This document shows positions 25,285-34,300 of a stretch of 64,000 bases of DNA, one piece after another; positions within the stretch are counted from its first letter, which is position 1; every line of letters starts with the position of its first letter. Location of the stretch: positions 1 through 64,000 of the forward strand of contig JAUIAP010000015.1 in the NCBI GenBank assembly GCA_030425205.1. The letters are read 5' to 3'. The position numbers and the translations under genes are program-made. The notes beneath the pieces were generated by a model. It saw only the letters and a program-made list of their open reading frames with translations. It was not told the DNA's origin and did no database searches. Source of the stretch: Anaerolineae bacterium (lineage in GTDB: Bacteria; Chloroflexota; Anaerolineae; Promineifilales; Promineifilaceae).

Positions 25285-26187
25285 ATGCAAAAATTCACCT
25301 TTTTCCTACTGCTGCTCGCACTTGTCGCCTGTAGCCCAGCGCGGGAGATTCCCGCAGGGGCGGCGCAAATGGTTGTCGCCAATCGGCCGACCAGCGAACC
25401 CATCACCATCAACCAAAATATCACCGTCGTCATGCCAACACCCGTCGCTGTTGCAGCTGTTTCCACTGAAACGATGACGGAAGAGGAGCTGCTGCTTGCG
25501 CTGGACACGGCAATGGTAGAGGCGAGCGCGGCGACGGCCGAAAGCGCGACGGTTACAACAGCGGCGACGGCGGACGACACCCTTTCGGCCGAAGAAGTCG
25601 CCACCATCGAAATTTATGTTGCCAATGCGGATACGTTGGCAGCGCAGGCCGTCGCGTATCTCGAAAGCTATGAGGCGCAGTATGCCGAGGCAGCGGTGGC
25701 GGAGTTGGCGGCCATTTCGGCCGAACTCACCGCCATTAACGAGAGTCTGACCCTGTTGAATGAGACAGTGGCAAGCATCGACCAGACGCTAACGGCAGGG
25801 CTTGAACTGGCGGAAGAATCCATCGCCACGCTCGAAGCGGCCGCCGCGCAAGCACAGGCAACCGCAACAACTGCCCAGGCGAACGCCCAAATCCGCGCCG
25901 ACGAAATCCGCACACTCGTCGATGAAAATGTGACGGGCGAGATGGCGGATCAGGCACAACTTTACTTTGATGCGCTTGATGCTGCGCTAGCAGATGGCAC
26001 GCTCGATGAGACGGAAATGGCTGCACTCGTTGCGCTCGGGGAGCAAGTTTCGGCCGAATTGACCGCACAAGGCTATACGACCGCCGCACTTCGCATAGCC
26101 AACTCAACCCAACAGCTACAGCAAAACAACGGACAACTGTTAATCGATGCGGCGCAAAATCGCCCCAATCGGCGCGGCAACGACTAA
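25285..26187 (+). CDS. Ala-rich coiled-coil lipoprotein
   Basis: 300 aa. AAGGAG precedes the ATG. The N-terminal signal sequence FFLLLLALVACSPAREIPAG has a lipobox-like LVAC, so Cys becomes lipidated. The mature chain is mostly long heptad-rich helices (ALDTAMVEASAATAES; LAAISAELTAINESLTLLNE; TLEAAAAQAQATATTAQANA) with almost no aromatic residues, as in tetrameric Lpp- or alanine-zipper-like envelope proteins. Five palindrome copies lie in or beside the gene, several giving Ser-Ala-Glu inside heptads. It precedes the laminin-B-like gene by 11 bp and is probably an operon with it. Confidence 0.82.
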   Translation: MQKFTFFLLLLALVACSPAREIPAGAAQMVVANRPTSEPITINQNITVVMPTPVAVAAVSTETMTEEELLLALDTAMVEASAATAESATVTTAATADDTLSAEEVATIEIYVANADTLAAQAVAYLESYEAQYAEAAVAELAAISAELTAINESLTLLNETVASIDQTLTAGLELAEESIATLEAAAAQAQATATTAQANAQIRADEIRTLVDENVTGEMADQAQLYFDALDAALADGTLDETEMAALVALGEQVSAELTAQGYTTAALRIANSTQQLQQNNGQLLIDAAQNRPNRRGND

Positions 26188-26198
26188 CGGAGAGCCCC

Positions 26199-27296
26199 AT
26201 GCAACTCAAACGACTATATCTCTTGCTCATTCCGTTTACCTTAACATGGCTCTCAATGACGCTTTTTGCTGCCGCGCAACAAGCAACGCCCTACGCCAGC
26301 AGCACATTTGACCGCAACAATGCTGGGTGGCGCGTGCAGGGCGATGCGCAAGGTTCTGGCGCACGCCCTCCGATTCAGATTCCCGTTGGCGGCAACCCTA
26401 CGGGCTACATCCGTGCCGTTGATGATGTGTCGGGTGACACATGGTTCTGGAAATCCCCCAACGATTGGGCGGGTGATGCGTCGTCCGCACACGGACTGCG
26501 GCTCACCTTTGACCTGTTCCAGCAGACAGATTTCAGCGATCAATATGACACCGACGACGTGATCCTGATTGGCGACGACGGCACAACGCGCGTGCAGTTG
26601 GTCTATCAAACACGTCAAAACCCACGTCGCTTTTGGACGAGTTACGATGTTGAACTTTCGGCCGATGCTGGCTGGAAGAAGCTCATCACGGGCGATCTCT
26701 GCTATCCTCCCGACAGTGCCAGCAGCATTTGCATTCCCGCCACGCAGGACGATATGGCGTTCGTTCTGGCAAATTTTGAAACACTTTATATTCGTGGCGA
26801 GTTTGAAAACGGCTCTGACGAGGGTGGGTTGGATAACGTCATTTTTGGCAATATGCCGACTGGCACGACGATTGATCCCGACACCGCACGCGATTTCACC
26901 GTCGATGGGGTCGATGTTTCGTGGTCGTTTGAAGTGCCGAGCGGGGCTGTGACCGAGCCAGTGAGCGGTTTTGTCGCCATCGTTGATCCCGTGATTGCAC
27001 CACCCATCAACGACGAATTTATCGACAATTACGCCCAATTCACCATCAGCCAAACGACGCGTACTGCCTTCCAATTTAGCCAACCCGTCACCGTCACCGC
27101 GATTTTTGACGTCGCAGCAATCGATCCGCTTGCGCTTGATGGGCTACGTCTCATGCGCTGGGATGGCGTGGCGTGGGTCGATTTGGGCGCAACGCGCAGC
27201 GACGGTCAACTTATGACGACCACCGAAACAGATGGCACGTTTGCCGTTGTCGCACCTGTCACCTACGACCTCTTTCTGCCTCTGATTCAAAAATAA
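26199..27296 (+). CDS. Secreted laminin-B-like domain protein with FLPLI C-terminus
   Basis: 365 aa. Signal peptide (LLLIPFTLTWLSMTLFAAA). Residues about 28-220 resemble the laminin IV/B module: ASSTFDRNNAGWRVQGDAQG at the start, GLRLTFDLFQQTDFSD, and a final EGGLDNVIFGNMP. A second beta-rich domain of about 130 residues follows. The chain ends TYDLFLPLIQK. Laminin-B-like domains bind carbohydrate or matrix. It follows the coiled-coil lipoprotein at 11 bp with GGAGAG as ribosome-binding site, so both are likely exported together. Confidence 0.78.
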   Translation: MQLKRLYLLLIPFTLTWLSMTLFAAAQQATPYASSTFDRNNAGWRVQGDAQGSGARPPIQIPVGGNPTGYIRAVDDVSGDTWFWKSPNDWAGDASSAHGLRLTFDLFQQTDFSDQYDTDDVILIGDDGTTRVQLVYQTRQNPRRFWTSYDVELSADAGWKKLITGDLCYPPDSASSICIPATQDDMAFVLANFETLYIRGEFENGSDEGGLDNVIFGNMPTGTTIDPDTARDFTVDGVDVSWSFEVPSGAVTEPVSGFVAIVDPVIAPPINDEFIDNYAQFTISQTTRTAFQFSQPVTVTAIFDVAAIDPLALDGLRLMRWDGVAWVDLGATRSDGQLMTTTETDGTFAVVAPVTYDLFLPLIQK

Positions 27297-27300
27297 AGCA

Positions 27301-27325
27301 GAGCGCGATCATCTTGGTCGCGCTC
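27301..27325. terminator. Hairpin between laminin-B-like gene and P450 gene
   Basis: GAGCGCGA (27301-27308) pairs with TCGCGCTC (27318-27325), loop of nine. It starts four bases past the stop codon and ends eight bases before the P450 start, so it could also influence P450 translation. Confidence 0.5.
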
Positions 27326-27333
27326 CAGTCAAC

Positions 27334-28674
27334 ATGCCAAAACATCTTTCACTGACCCAGTTTCGTCAATTGCACCGCGACCCGCTGCAATTTTTCAGCA
27401 CGCTTGCCCAAGAGGAGGGGGAGATCGCCGGCTTTAAGATCGGCCGAAAACCATACTACCTTCTCAACCACCCCGACCATATCCATGATCTGTTCATCAC
27501 GCATGGCAAGCATGTGCAAAAGGGTCGCGCCTTGCGGCAATCTAAACGCTTATTGGGTGAAGGATTGCTGACGAGCGAAGGGGCGTTGCACTTGCGCCAG
27601 CGTCGGCTGATGCAGCCCGCCTTTCATCGACAGGAGATCGCTCGCTATGCCGACTGCATGGTGGCAGAAACAGTCCATTTTTCGGCCGATTGGCAACCCG
27701 CCACAACCATCAACATTGTTGCCGAGATGCGCCGCTTGCTGCTGCCAATTGTTGCCAAGACGCTGTTTGGTGGGGAAGTTTCGGCCGATGTGCAAACCGT
27801 CGGCACAGCCCTCGACGCGCTGACCCCGCTCCTGCAAACCGCCATGCTCCCATTTGGCAATCGCTTGCTCGACTTGCCGACCCCGCGCATGAAGAACGCC
27901 CGTGCCGCGTTGAATGCGCTCGACGTACTCGTTTATCGTCTCATCGACGATGATACGGGGGAGGGCTTTCTGCTCTCCATGCTGCTTGCCGCGCACGATG
28001 CAGACGGCGGCATGTCGCGCCAACAGGTGCGCGATGAGGTGCTGACGCTGCTGCTGGCGGGGCATGAAACGTCGGTCAACGGGTTGGCGTGGTGTTGGTA
28101 TCTGTTGGCGACGCATCCAAAAATTTTGCAAAAATTACATGACGAGTTGGCTAGCGTGTTGGCAGGTCGCGTGCCGTCGATCAGCGATATTGCCAGCCTG
28201 CCCTATCTCGATGCCGTGCTGCGCGAGACGCTGCGCCTCTATCCGCCCGCATGGACGATCGGCCGCACAGCGTTGCAACCGCTCACCTTTGGCACCTGCA
28301 CCGTCCCAGCGGGGGCAACCCTCTTTGCCAGCCAGTGGATCACCCAGCGTGACGCTCGCTTTTTCGCCGACTCGCTGACTTTTAACCCCGACCGCTGGCT
28401 AACGGATGACGCGCCGCGCAAGTTTGCCTATTTCCCATTTGGCGCGGGCGCACGCATCTGCATTGGTGAGCGGTTTGCATGGCTGGAGATGCAGCTTGTG
28501 CTTGCTATTTTGGCGCAACGTTGGCGGCTAGAGCTATGTGCGGGGCAGATCGTCGAACCGCTGGCGCGAGTGACACTGCGGCCGAAACATGACATCTACA
28601 TGCGGCTCAAACGCAGGGTGCATAACGTCTCGCAGGCTGCCGAAATGTCTGAGGTGATAACGTCGCTACGTTAA
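27334..28674 (+). CDS. Cytochrome P450
   Basis: 446 aa soluble haem mono-oxygenase. The I-helix oxygen-activation motif [12 protein letters not shown] is near residue 245. The K-helix ExxR is in [13 protein letters not shown]. The haem-binding loop [20 protein letters not shown] carries the thiolate Cys376. No N-terminal TM anchor, as usual for bacterial P450s. The substrate cannot be told; self-sufficient fusion domains are absent and no ferredoxin or reductase gene is adjacent, so redox partners are encoded elsewhere. The ATG lacks a clear ribosome-binding site. The kinase gene follows after 17 bp, so sensor and enzyme may share a transcript. Confidence 0.96.
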   Translation: MPKHLSLTQFRQLHRDPLQFFSTLAQEEGEIAGFKIGRKPYYLLNHPDHIHDLFITHGKHVQKGRALRQSKRLLGEGLLTSEGALHLRQRRLMQPAFHRQEIARYADCMVAETVHFSADWQPATTINIVAEMRRLLLPIVAKTLFGGEVSADVQTVGTALDALTPLLQTAMLPFGNRLLDLPTPRMKNARAALNALDVLVYRLIDDDTGEGFLLSMLLAAHDADGGMSRQQVRDEVLTLLLAGHETSVNGLAWCWYLLATHPKILQKLHDELASVLAGRVPSISDIASLPYLDAVLRETLRLYPPAWTIGRTALQPLTFGTCTVPAGATLFASQWITQRDARFFADSLTFNPDRWLTDDAPRKFAYFPFGAGARICIGERFAWLEMQLVLAILAQRWRLELCAGQIVEPLARVTLRPKHDIYMRLKRRVHNVSQAAEMSEVITSLR

Positions 28675-28691
28675 GATTTAAGAACTGCGCT

Positions 28692-30632
28692 ATGATTCTC
28701 CCTATGCCGCTTGCCACCCGTCTGCGAAAAAACGCTCTACTCCTTTTTGTAGTGATCGTGGAGCTACTGCTCCTAGTTGCCGCAGCCCAGCAGACGACGC
28801 TCCCCATCACGCCGCTGTCGCTCGCCGTGGCGATTAGCATGGCGGCGGCTGGCATTTTTCCAGCGTTGCTACAGCCCTCGGCCGTTGCCCGCTTAGGCGG
28901 CATTTTTCTGGTCATGCTGGCAACGCTCATCCTCACGCCCAGCGCAATTAATATGTTGCAACCGAGCGTGATGCCTGCTGCTCCGTTTTTGACCGCCGCC
29001 CCCTTTTATCTCTCGTTGCGGCTGCTCAACGGCGTGCTGCTGTTCCCCGTTGGTCTGCACCTTGCCTACCAATTTCGTCGTCAAATATCTGCGCCGACGT
29101 TGCCACGCACGGTACTGATGTTGTGCTATGCACTCACGCTGTTGCTATTGGGCGGCCTGCTTTTGTTGCCAAGCGGTACGCTGCGAGTGTGGAGCGGCTG
29201 GCTTATCTTGTTTTGTTGCTTTGGCGTTGTCCTGTTGGCATTGGGGCAAACGGGGCGGATTATCGGCCGAAATGATCGCCCTGCTCAGCAAACGCGGCTG
29301 CTCATCATCGGGCTGTGGCTGGCCCAACTGCCCATCCTGACGCGCGTCCCGCTCTTTTTGCTGACGGGTATCTCGCTCCCATTTGAAATTGTCCTTATCG
29401 CGCAACTCATCTTGCCCCTCATCTACGTCTACACCATTCTGCGTCACGATCTCTATGACATTGACGCAACGGTGCGGCGTACGCTGGCTGCCCTGATCGT
29501 CAGTGCGACGCTGGTTGCACTCTACCTATTGGTGACGCTGCTCCTCACGCGCGTCTTGCTGTTACGCACGGGTGCATTTAACTATCTCGCAATCATGGGG
29601 CTGTTGTTGATCGCCTCTGCGCTCTTTCAACCGCTCTATCGTCGCTTGCAACGCTGGATAGACGGATGGCTATTTCCCGAACGCGCCATTTTTCAGCGCG
29701 AAGTTGCCACAGTGCAAACGCGCTTGGCGACGGTCAACAGTCGGGAAGCGGTCACGGCTGCGTTAGTGCAGTTTGCCGCGCAGATTGGGGCAGATTGGTC
29801 TAGCGGCGGGCGCATCGAGCGCGCGACGCGCCCCATTGCATTCAACGCAACTGAACGCCGTCAGCTCGCTACCGTTGGCACACTTGCCACCGTCGCGCTG
29901 GCCTATGCCGATACGCTCGACCGTCTCAACGCGCTCAACCAAGATTTGGCGCAGCAGGTTGAACAGCGCACAAGGCAACTGGTGAGCCAGCAGCGTGAGC
30001 TGGCGGTTGGGGAGGAACGACAGCGGCTGGCGCGTGACCTGCACGATTCGGTGACGCAAACGCTATTTAGTTTGAGCTTGAGCTTGCGTGCGATTCGCAA
30101 ACTGGCGATCAAGCAGCCCGCAATGGCGGTTGAGGAGTTAGCCGTGCAGGAGCAAACGGCGCACCATGCGCTGGCGGAAATGCGAACGTTGTTGACGCAG
30201 CTGCGAACGCCGCTGGTGACAGATGGTGATCTGGCTCATACGTTGCGAGCGCATGTTGGGCTGTTGCGGCGGCAGGGGATTCCCGTGACGTTGCACGTGT
30301 TGGGAGAGGGGGATTTTTCGGCCGAAATCGCCACCGAACTCCTCCTCCTCATCCGCGAAGCGTTGCACAATGCCTACAAGCACAGCGGCGCGTCCCAAAT
30401 TACCTGCACGCTGACCCAAAACAGCGTCGTCATCGCCGACAACGGGCGCGGCTTTGATACCGCTATCGCGACATCTGGCATTGGCATGAACAGTATGCGG
30501 CAGCGCGTCGCGGCGATTGGTGGCACACTCAAGCTCACATCGACAGATGTCGGAACACAGGTTGAAGTGAGGTTTAAACAGACACATGTTGCGGGCGTTG
30601 AAACGCCTGAACATAAAGGTGAAGGTATATGA
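28692..30632 (+). CDS. ComP-like membrane sensor histidine kinase
   Basis: 646 aa. The N-terminal half has about eight TM helices. It ends in a ComP-like segment (LIYVYTILRHDLYDIDATVR) and an amphipathic helix before a short GAF-like linker. A coiled-coil region (LNQDLAQQVEQRTRQLVSQQ) leads into the HisKA_3 box EERQRLARDLHDSVTQTLFS, where His is the phosphoacceptor. The ATPase domain shows N- and G-box motifs (LIREALHNAYKHSGASQ; ADNGRGFDTAIATSGIGMNS). The stop codon overlaps the start of the NarL regulator (ATGA). Membrane-embedded signals or peptides are the expected input for this class. Confidence 0.9.
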   Translation: MILPMPLATRLRKNALLLFVVIVELLLLVAAAQQTTLPITPLSLAVAISMAAAGIFPALLQPSAVARLGGIFLVMLATLILTPSAINMLQPSVMPAAPFLTAAPFYLSLRLLNGVLLFPVGLHLAYQFRRQISAPTLPRTVLMLCYALTLLLLGGLLLLPSGTLRVWSGWLILFCCFGVVLLALGQTGRIIGRNDRPAQQTRLLIIGLWLAQLPILTRVPLFLLTGISLPFEIVLIAQLILPLIYVYTILRHDLYDIDATVRRTLAALIVSATLVALYLLVTLLLTRVLLLRTGAFNYLAIMGLLLIASALFQPLYRRLQRWIDGWLFPERAIFQREVATVQTRLATVNSREAVTAALVQFAAQIGADWSSGGRIERATRPIAFNATERRQLATVGTLATVALAYADTLDRLNALNQDLAQQVEQRTRQLVSQQRELAVGEERQRLARDLHDSVTQTLFSLSLSLRAIRKLAIKQPAMAVEELAVQEQTAHHALAEMRTLLTQLRTPLVTDGDLAHTLRAHVGLLRRQGIPVTLHVLGEGDFSAEIATELLLLIREALHNAYKHSGASQITCTLTQNSVVIADNGRGFDTAIATSGIGMNSMRQRVAAIGGTLKLTSTDVGTQVEVRFKQTHVAGVETPEHKGEGI

Positions 30633-31276
30633 TTTCAGTTGTCATTGTCGATGATCATGAGGTGGTGCGGCGCGGCTTGCGGATGACGCTGGCGGCGGAA
30701 GATGATATGCAGCTGGTTGCGGAAGGGGTCGACGGCAACGACGCGATTCGGCTGGTGCGCGAGTGGCAGCCCGATGTCTTATTGTTGGATATTCAGATGC
30801 CAGAGATGGATGGGGTCGCGGCGGCGGGGATCATTTCGGCCGAAAATCACCCCACCCATATCCTCATGCTGACGAGCTTTGGCAGCGATGCCAAACTGTA
30901 TCAGGCGATGCAAACGGGCATCGCGGGTTATCTACTCAAAGACACGAGCGGTGATGATTTGGTCGCCGCCATTCGGGGTGCCGCGTCGGGCAAACCACAG
31001 CTACACCCCGACATTGCCCGTAAGCTGATGCACGGCATGGCGCGACCCACCACCCCGCTTGACGATCTCACCGACCGCGAACGGGACGTGTTACGCTTGA
31101 TTGCGCTGGGTCAGAGCAATCGGGAAATCGGGCAGATGCTCGAACTGTCCCCGACCACCATTAAAGGGTATGTCAGCACGATTTTGAGCAAGCTCAACGT
31201 CGCCGACCGCACACAGGCCGCACTGTTGGCGGTGCGTTACGGGATGGTGACACATGATAGTCTGCCAAGTGGGTGA
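30629..31276 (+). CDS. NarL/FixJ-family response regulator
   Basis: 215 aa. Receiver with Asp8-Asp9 (VIVDDHEVVRRGLRMTL), phosphoacceptor Asp54 (VLLLDIQMPEMDG), Thr in MLTSFG and Lys in GYLLKDTSG. C-terminal LuxR helix-turn-helix (LTDRERDVLRLIALGQSNRE; TTIKGYVSTILSKL). Translationally coupled to the ComP-like kinase. The gene ends in the GATTGG arm of the terminator hairpin, whose arms are two TCGGCCGA palindromes. Confidence 0.95.
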   Translation: MISVVIVDDHEVVRRGLRMTLAAEDDMQLVAEGVDGNDAIRLVREWQPDVLLLDIQMPEMDGVAAAGIISAENHPTHILMLTSFGSDAKLYQAMQTGIAGYLLKDTSGDDLVAAIRGAASGKPQLHPDIARKLMHGMARPTTPLDDLTDRERDVLRLIALGQSNREIGQMLELSPTTIKGYVSTILSKLNVADRTQAALLAVRYGMVTHDSLPSG

Positions 31277-31310
31277 TTGGTCGGCCGAAACTCGATTCGG
31301 CCGACCAATC
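31275..31310. terminator. Bidirectional hairpin whose arms are TCGGCCGA palindromes
   Basis: Perfect 15-bp arms GATTGGTCGGCCGAA (31275-31289) and TTCGGCCGACCAATC (31296-31310), loop ACTCGA. It lies between the convergent NarL regulator (ends 31276) and the giant gene (ends 31316). No long T-tract is visible. Confidence 0.65.
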
Positions 31311-31315
31311 GAACC

Positions 31316-34300
31316 CTAATCCTCCCTGCGCCGCAAGCGCAGCGCAACCCCCGTCAGCACAATCAACTGTGCCACAAAGAGCCACACCAACGCGGTCGTC
31401 AATGGACTGACCTGCGCTTGCACCACCCTCACCGCTAACTGATCTGCATCGACATCGAGCTTATATGCCCCCGCGATTTGCTGATTGCCGTTTGTGTCGG
31501 TCGCTTCAACGAAGAGGTTGTATCGGCCGATTGGATCGTTGGCTGCAAATGTCGGCGTGAACGACCAACTTGTGCCGTCAAACGTCGTCGCTAGAATGGG
31601 CTCAGTTGAGCCATCTGGTCGCTGGATGCGAATGCTGACTGACTGCACGCCAGCCCCATCCGTCACCGTGCCGCTCAACACCGGCTCACCTGCCCGTGCC
31701 ACGTAGTCCGCTTTGGCGACCGCGCTTATGTGCGTCGTGACGCTGATTGTTGGGGCGACTAGGTCAATCGTGATCGTTTGCCAATCGTTGACGCTGACAT
31801 TGCCCGCGAGGTCAGTCGCCCGCATCCGATAGGTGAAGGTGTCATTGTCGACAAAGTCGCCCGTCCAGAAGCCCCACACATCGTTGGTGAGAGCGGTGAC
31901 GACCCACATATCTTGGGCAGAATCGGCCTGGACTTCAACCGTTCGCACGCGCCCGTTGGGGGGGAATGGATCGCTGACCGTGCCGGTGATAAAGCTGCCC
32001 GTTGACGTAATGACCGTTTGCAGCGAGTCGGTGATGATTGGCGCGATGGTGTCAACGGTGAACGTCGCCACCTCTGTCGCGCTGACGTTGCCAGCCGCGT
32101 CAAACGCCTGTGCCTCTAGGACGAACTGGCTGCCCGCGACGTTGAGCGTGCCTGTCCAGCTGGTCGTCCCGTCGGCAGGTTGCCATGTGCCACCCTGCTC
32201 GCGCAACTCGACCCGCTCGACACCAGCGTAGTCATCGCTGGCAATGCCGATAAACTGCTGATTACCCACGTTGATGATCTTCTCGCCCGTTGCGATGGTG
32301 ACCGTTGGGGCGGTTGCATCGACGATATGGCGTAATTCGGCCGATTCCAAATTAGACCCAACCCCTTCCGCAACCGTCCGCACCGTATCAATCGCCGTCA
32401 GATCACTGGCGAGTTGTCCGTTGAGCGTAAACGTCGTCTCCCCCAAGCCGGCCAAATCACCGACGTTGATCGTCCACACCGTTCCCGCGCAATCTTGACA
32501 CGTCGCCCCGTTGATCGACTGATACGCCAAGCCAACCGTCGGGCTGACCAAGACAGTCACATCTGTCAACGCGCTCAGCTCACGATTTTGCACGGTCACA
32601 CTGTAGACAAGCGGTGCATCTGCGCCTAAGCCCGTCAACGTCGGTTGCACGCTGTCGAGCTGTAAGGCGACGCTTGGGGCAGTCGGTTGACCGTCGTTTG
32701 GCTCTGCGATGTCGCAAACGCCACTCCATTCATAGGCATCCGTCCATGCGCCGTCGAGCGAATTGGTCGTCGGGAAGACGGCAATTGTGTCGTCGTTGTT
32801 GTCGGCGATAAAGGCCAGCAGTCGCGCCGTGCTGACGCTGTCGATTGCCCACGGCAGCAGAATTTCTGTGCCGCCGTTGCTGTTATGACTAAACTGCAAG
32901 GGGGAGGATTGCCAACTGCCACCGCTATATGTCCAGAGCAGACCGCTGGCTGCATCGTTGATTTGAACGGCGTGTTCGGCCGAAATTCCCAACTGTTCGC
33001 CACCCACGCCCACCGACGCACCTCCAGCCGCATCATCGAGATACGCCCAGAATGTGCCGCTCGTCCCCCACCAGTTGATCACGCCCAGATAGAACGCATC
33101 CCCGTCCCACGTCGTGTAGAGGGCGGGCGCGTTGCCGTCACGCATGTCATCATCGAGGATTTCGGCGCGATTCCACTCGCCACGCAGCACGTTGAGATAG
33201 CCGTCGAGCGTAATTGACTGATCGCGCACCCCGCACGCAACGGCCGATTCGGTAAACGTCCCGACGTGCCATGCGCCCAGTTCATACTCTGTCCGATTGC
33301 CTGCGCCATCAACCGCCGCAAGATGGGCGTACCACGCACCATTTGCGTCGAGCGGTGCGCTGTAGCTGTTGGCCGTGACGATTTCGGTCGCCGCGCCGTT
33401 CGGGTCTTGGTCAACCGAGATGTAGACGGTTGCGCCGCCGATGTCACGCACAGGCTCCCAGTCGAGCGTCAACGTCTGATAGCTGTCGAGATGTGACCCT
33501 TCGCGGATATTCGACACAATTGGCGTGATGCCTTGCGGTGCGCTGGTGTCGATGGTCACGGTGCGCGTAACGACCGTCTGCTCACCAGCCGTGTCGGTGG
33601 CCCGTACCTGCGTCGGATAGTTGACGGCTGGGTTATAGCCGCGCACTTCCCACGTCCACGACCATTGATCGGCGTTGAGCGTTGCGGCTGACCATGTCGT
33701 GCCGTTGTCAAAGCTGACTTCGACAGCAGCAACGCCGTCATCATCGCTCACCGTGCCGTTAAAGAGAACGGTATCGGAGTAAACGCCGCCTTGTGTGGGG
33801 TTGGTGACGGTCAGGACGGGATCAGCTTGTGATTCGGCCGATCCAACCCGCTCAACGAGAACCTGACTCGCCGCGCGACGCGGCACGCTCTCCACGCGCA
33901 CATGCCCCTCAAACCACGCATTCAAATCGTCTTCCTGATTGCCATTTGCGTCGGTGGCGCGCGTGAACAGGCGATAAAGTCCATCGCTCAACCCGCCCAC
34001 GTTGGCTGACCAGTAGGAAGCGGTTGCGCCCACACTAGTCAGGTTGGTCGCTTGCCAGCTGGTTGGGACGGTCGCCGTCAATGGTTCGCTGCGACTGCTG
34101 ACGGGGACGAAACTGATTTCGGCCGATGCAACCCCCGAATTACCCGCTTCACACGATACCCCTTCCTTGCCAAACAGCAGCGTCAATGGCAACGCCCGCA
34201 ACTCAAACGCGCCGCGATCGGCTACCGCACCGCCGCCCGCTGGCACATTGCCAAACGCTGGCGAGGCACTATCGACCGCTGGCGAAGTCGTCGCCAAATG

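Noticed and set aside
26253..27083. 276-aa minus-strand open frame opposite the laminin-B-like gene
   Set aside because: The sense strand has signal peptide, domain match and operon context; the antisense frame shows no domain and is a GC-bias shadow.
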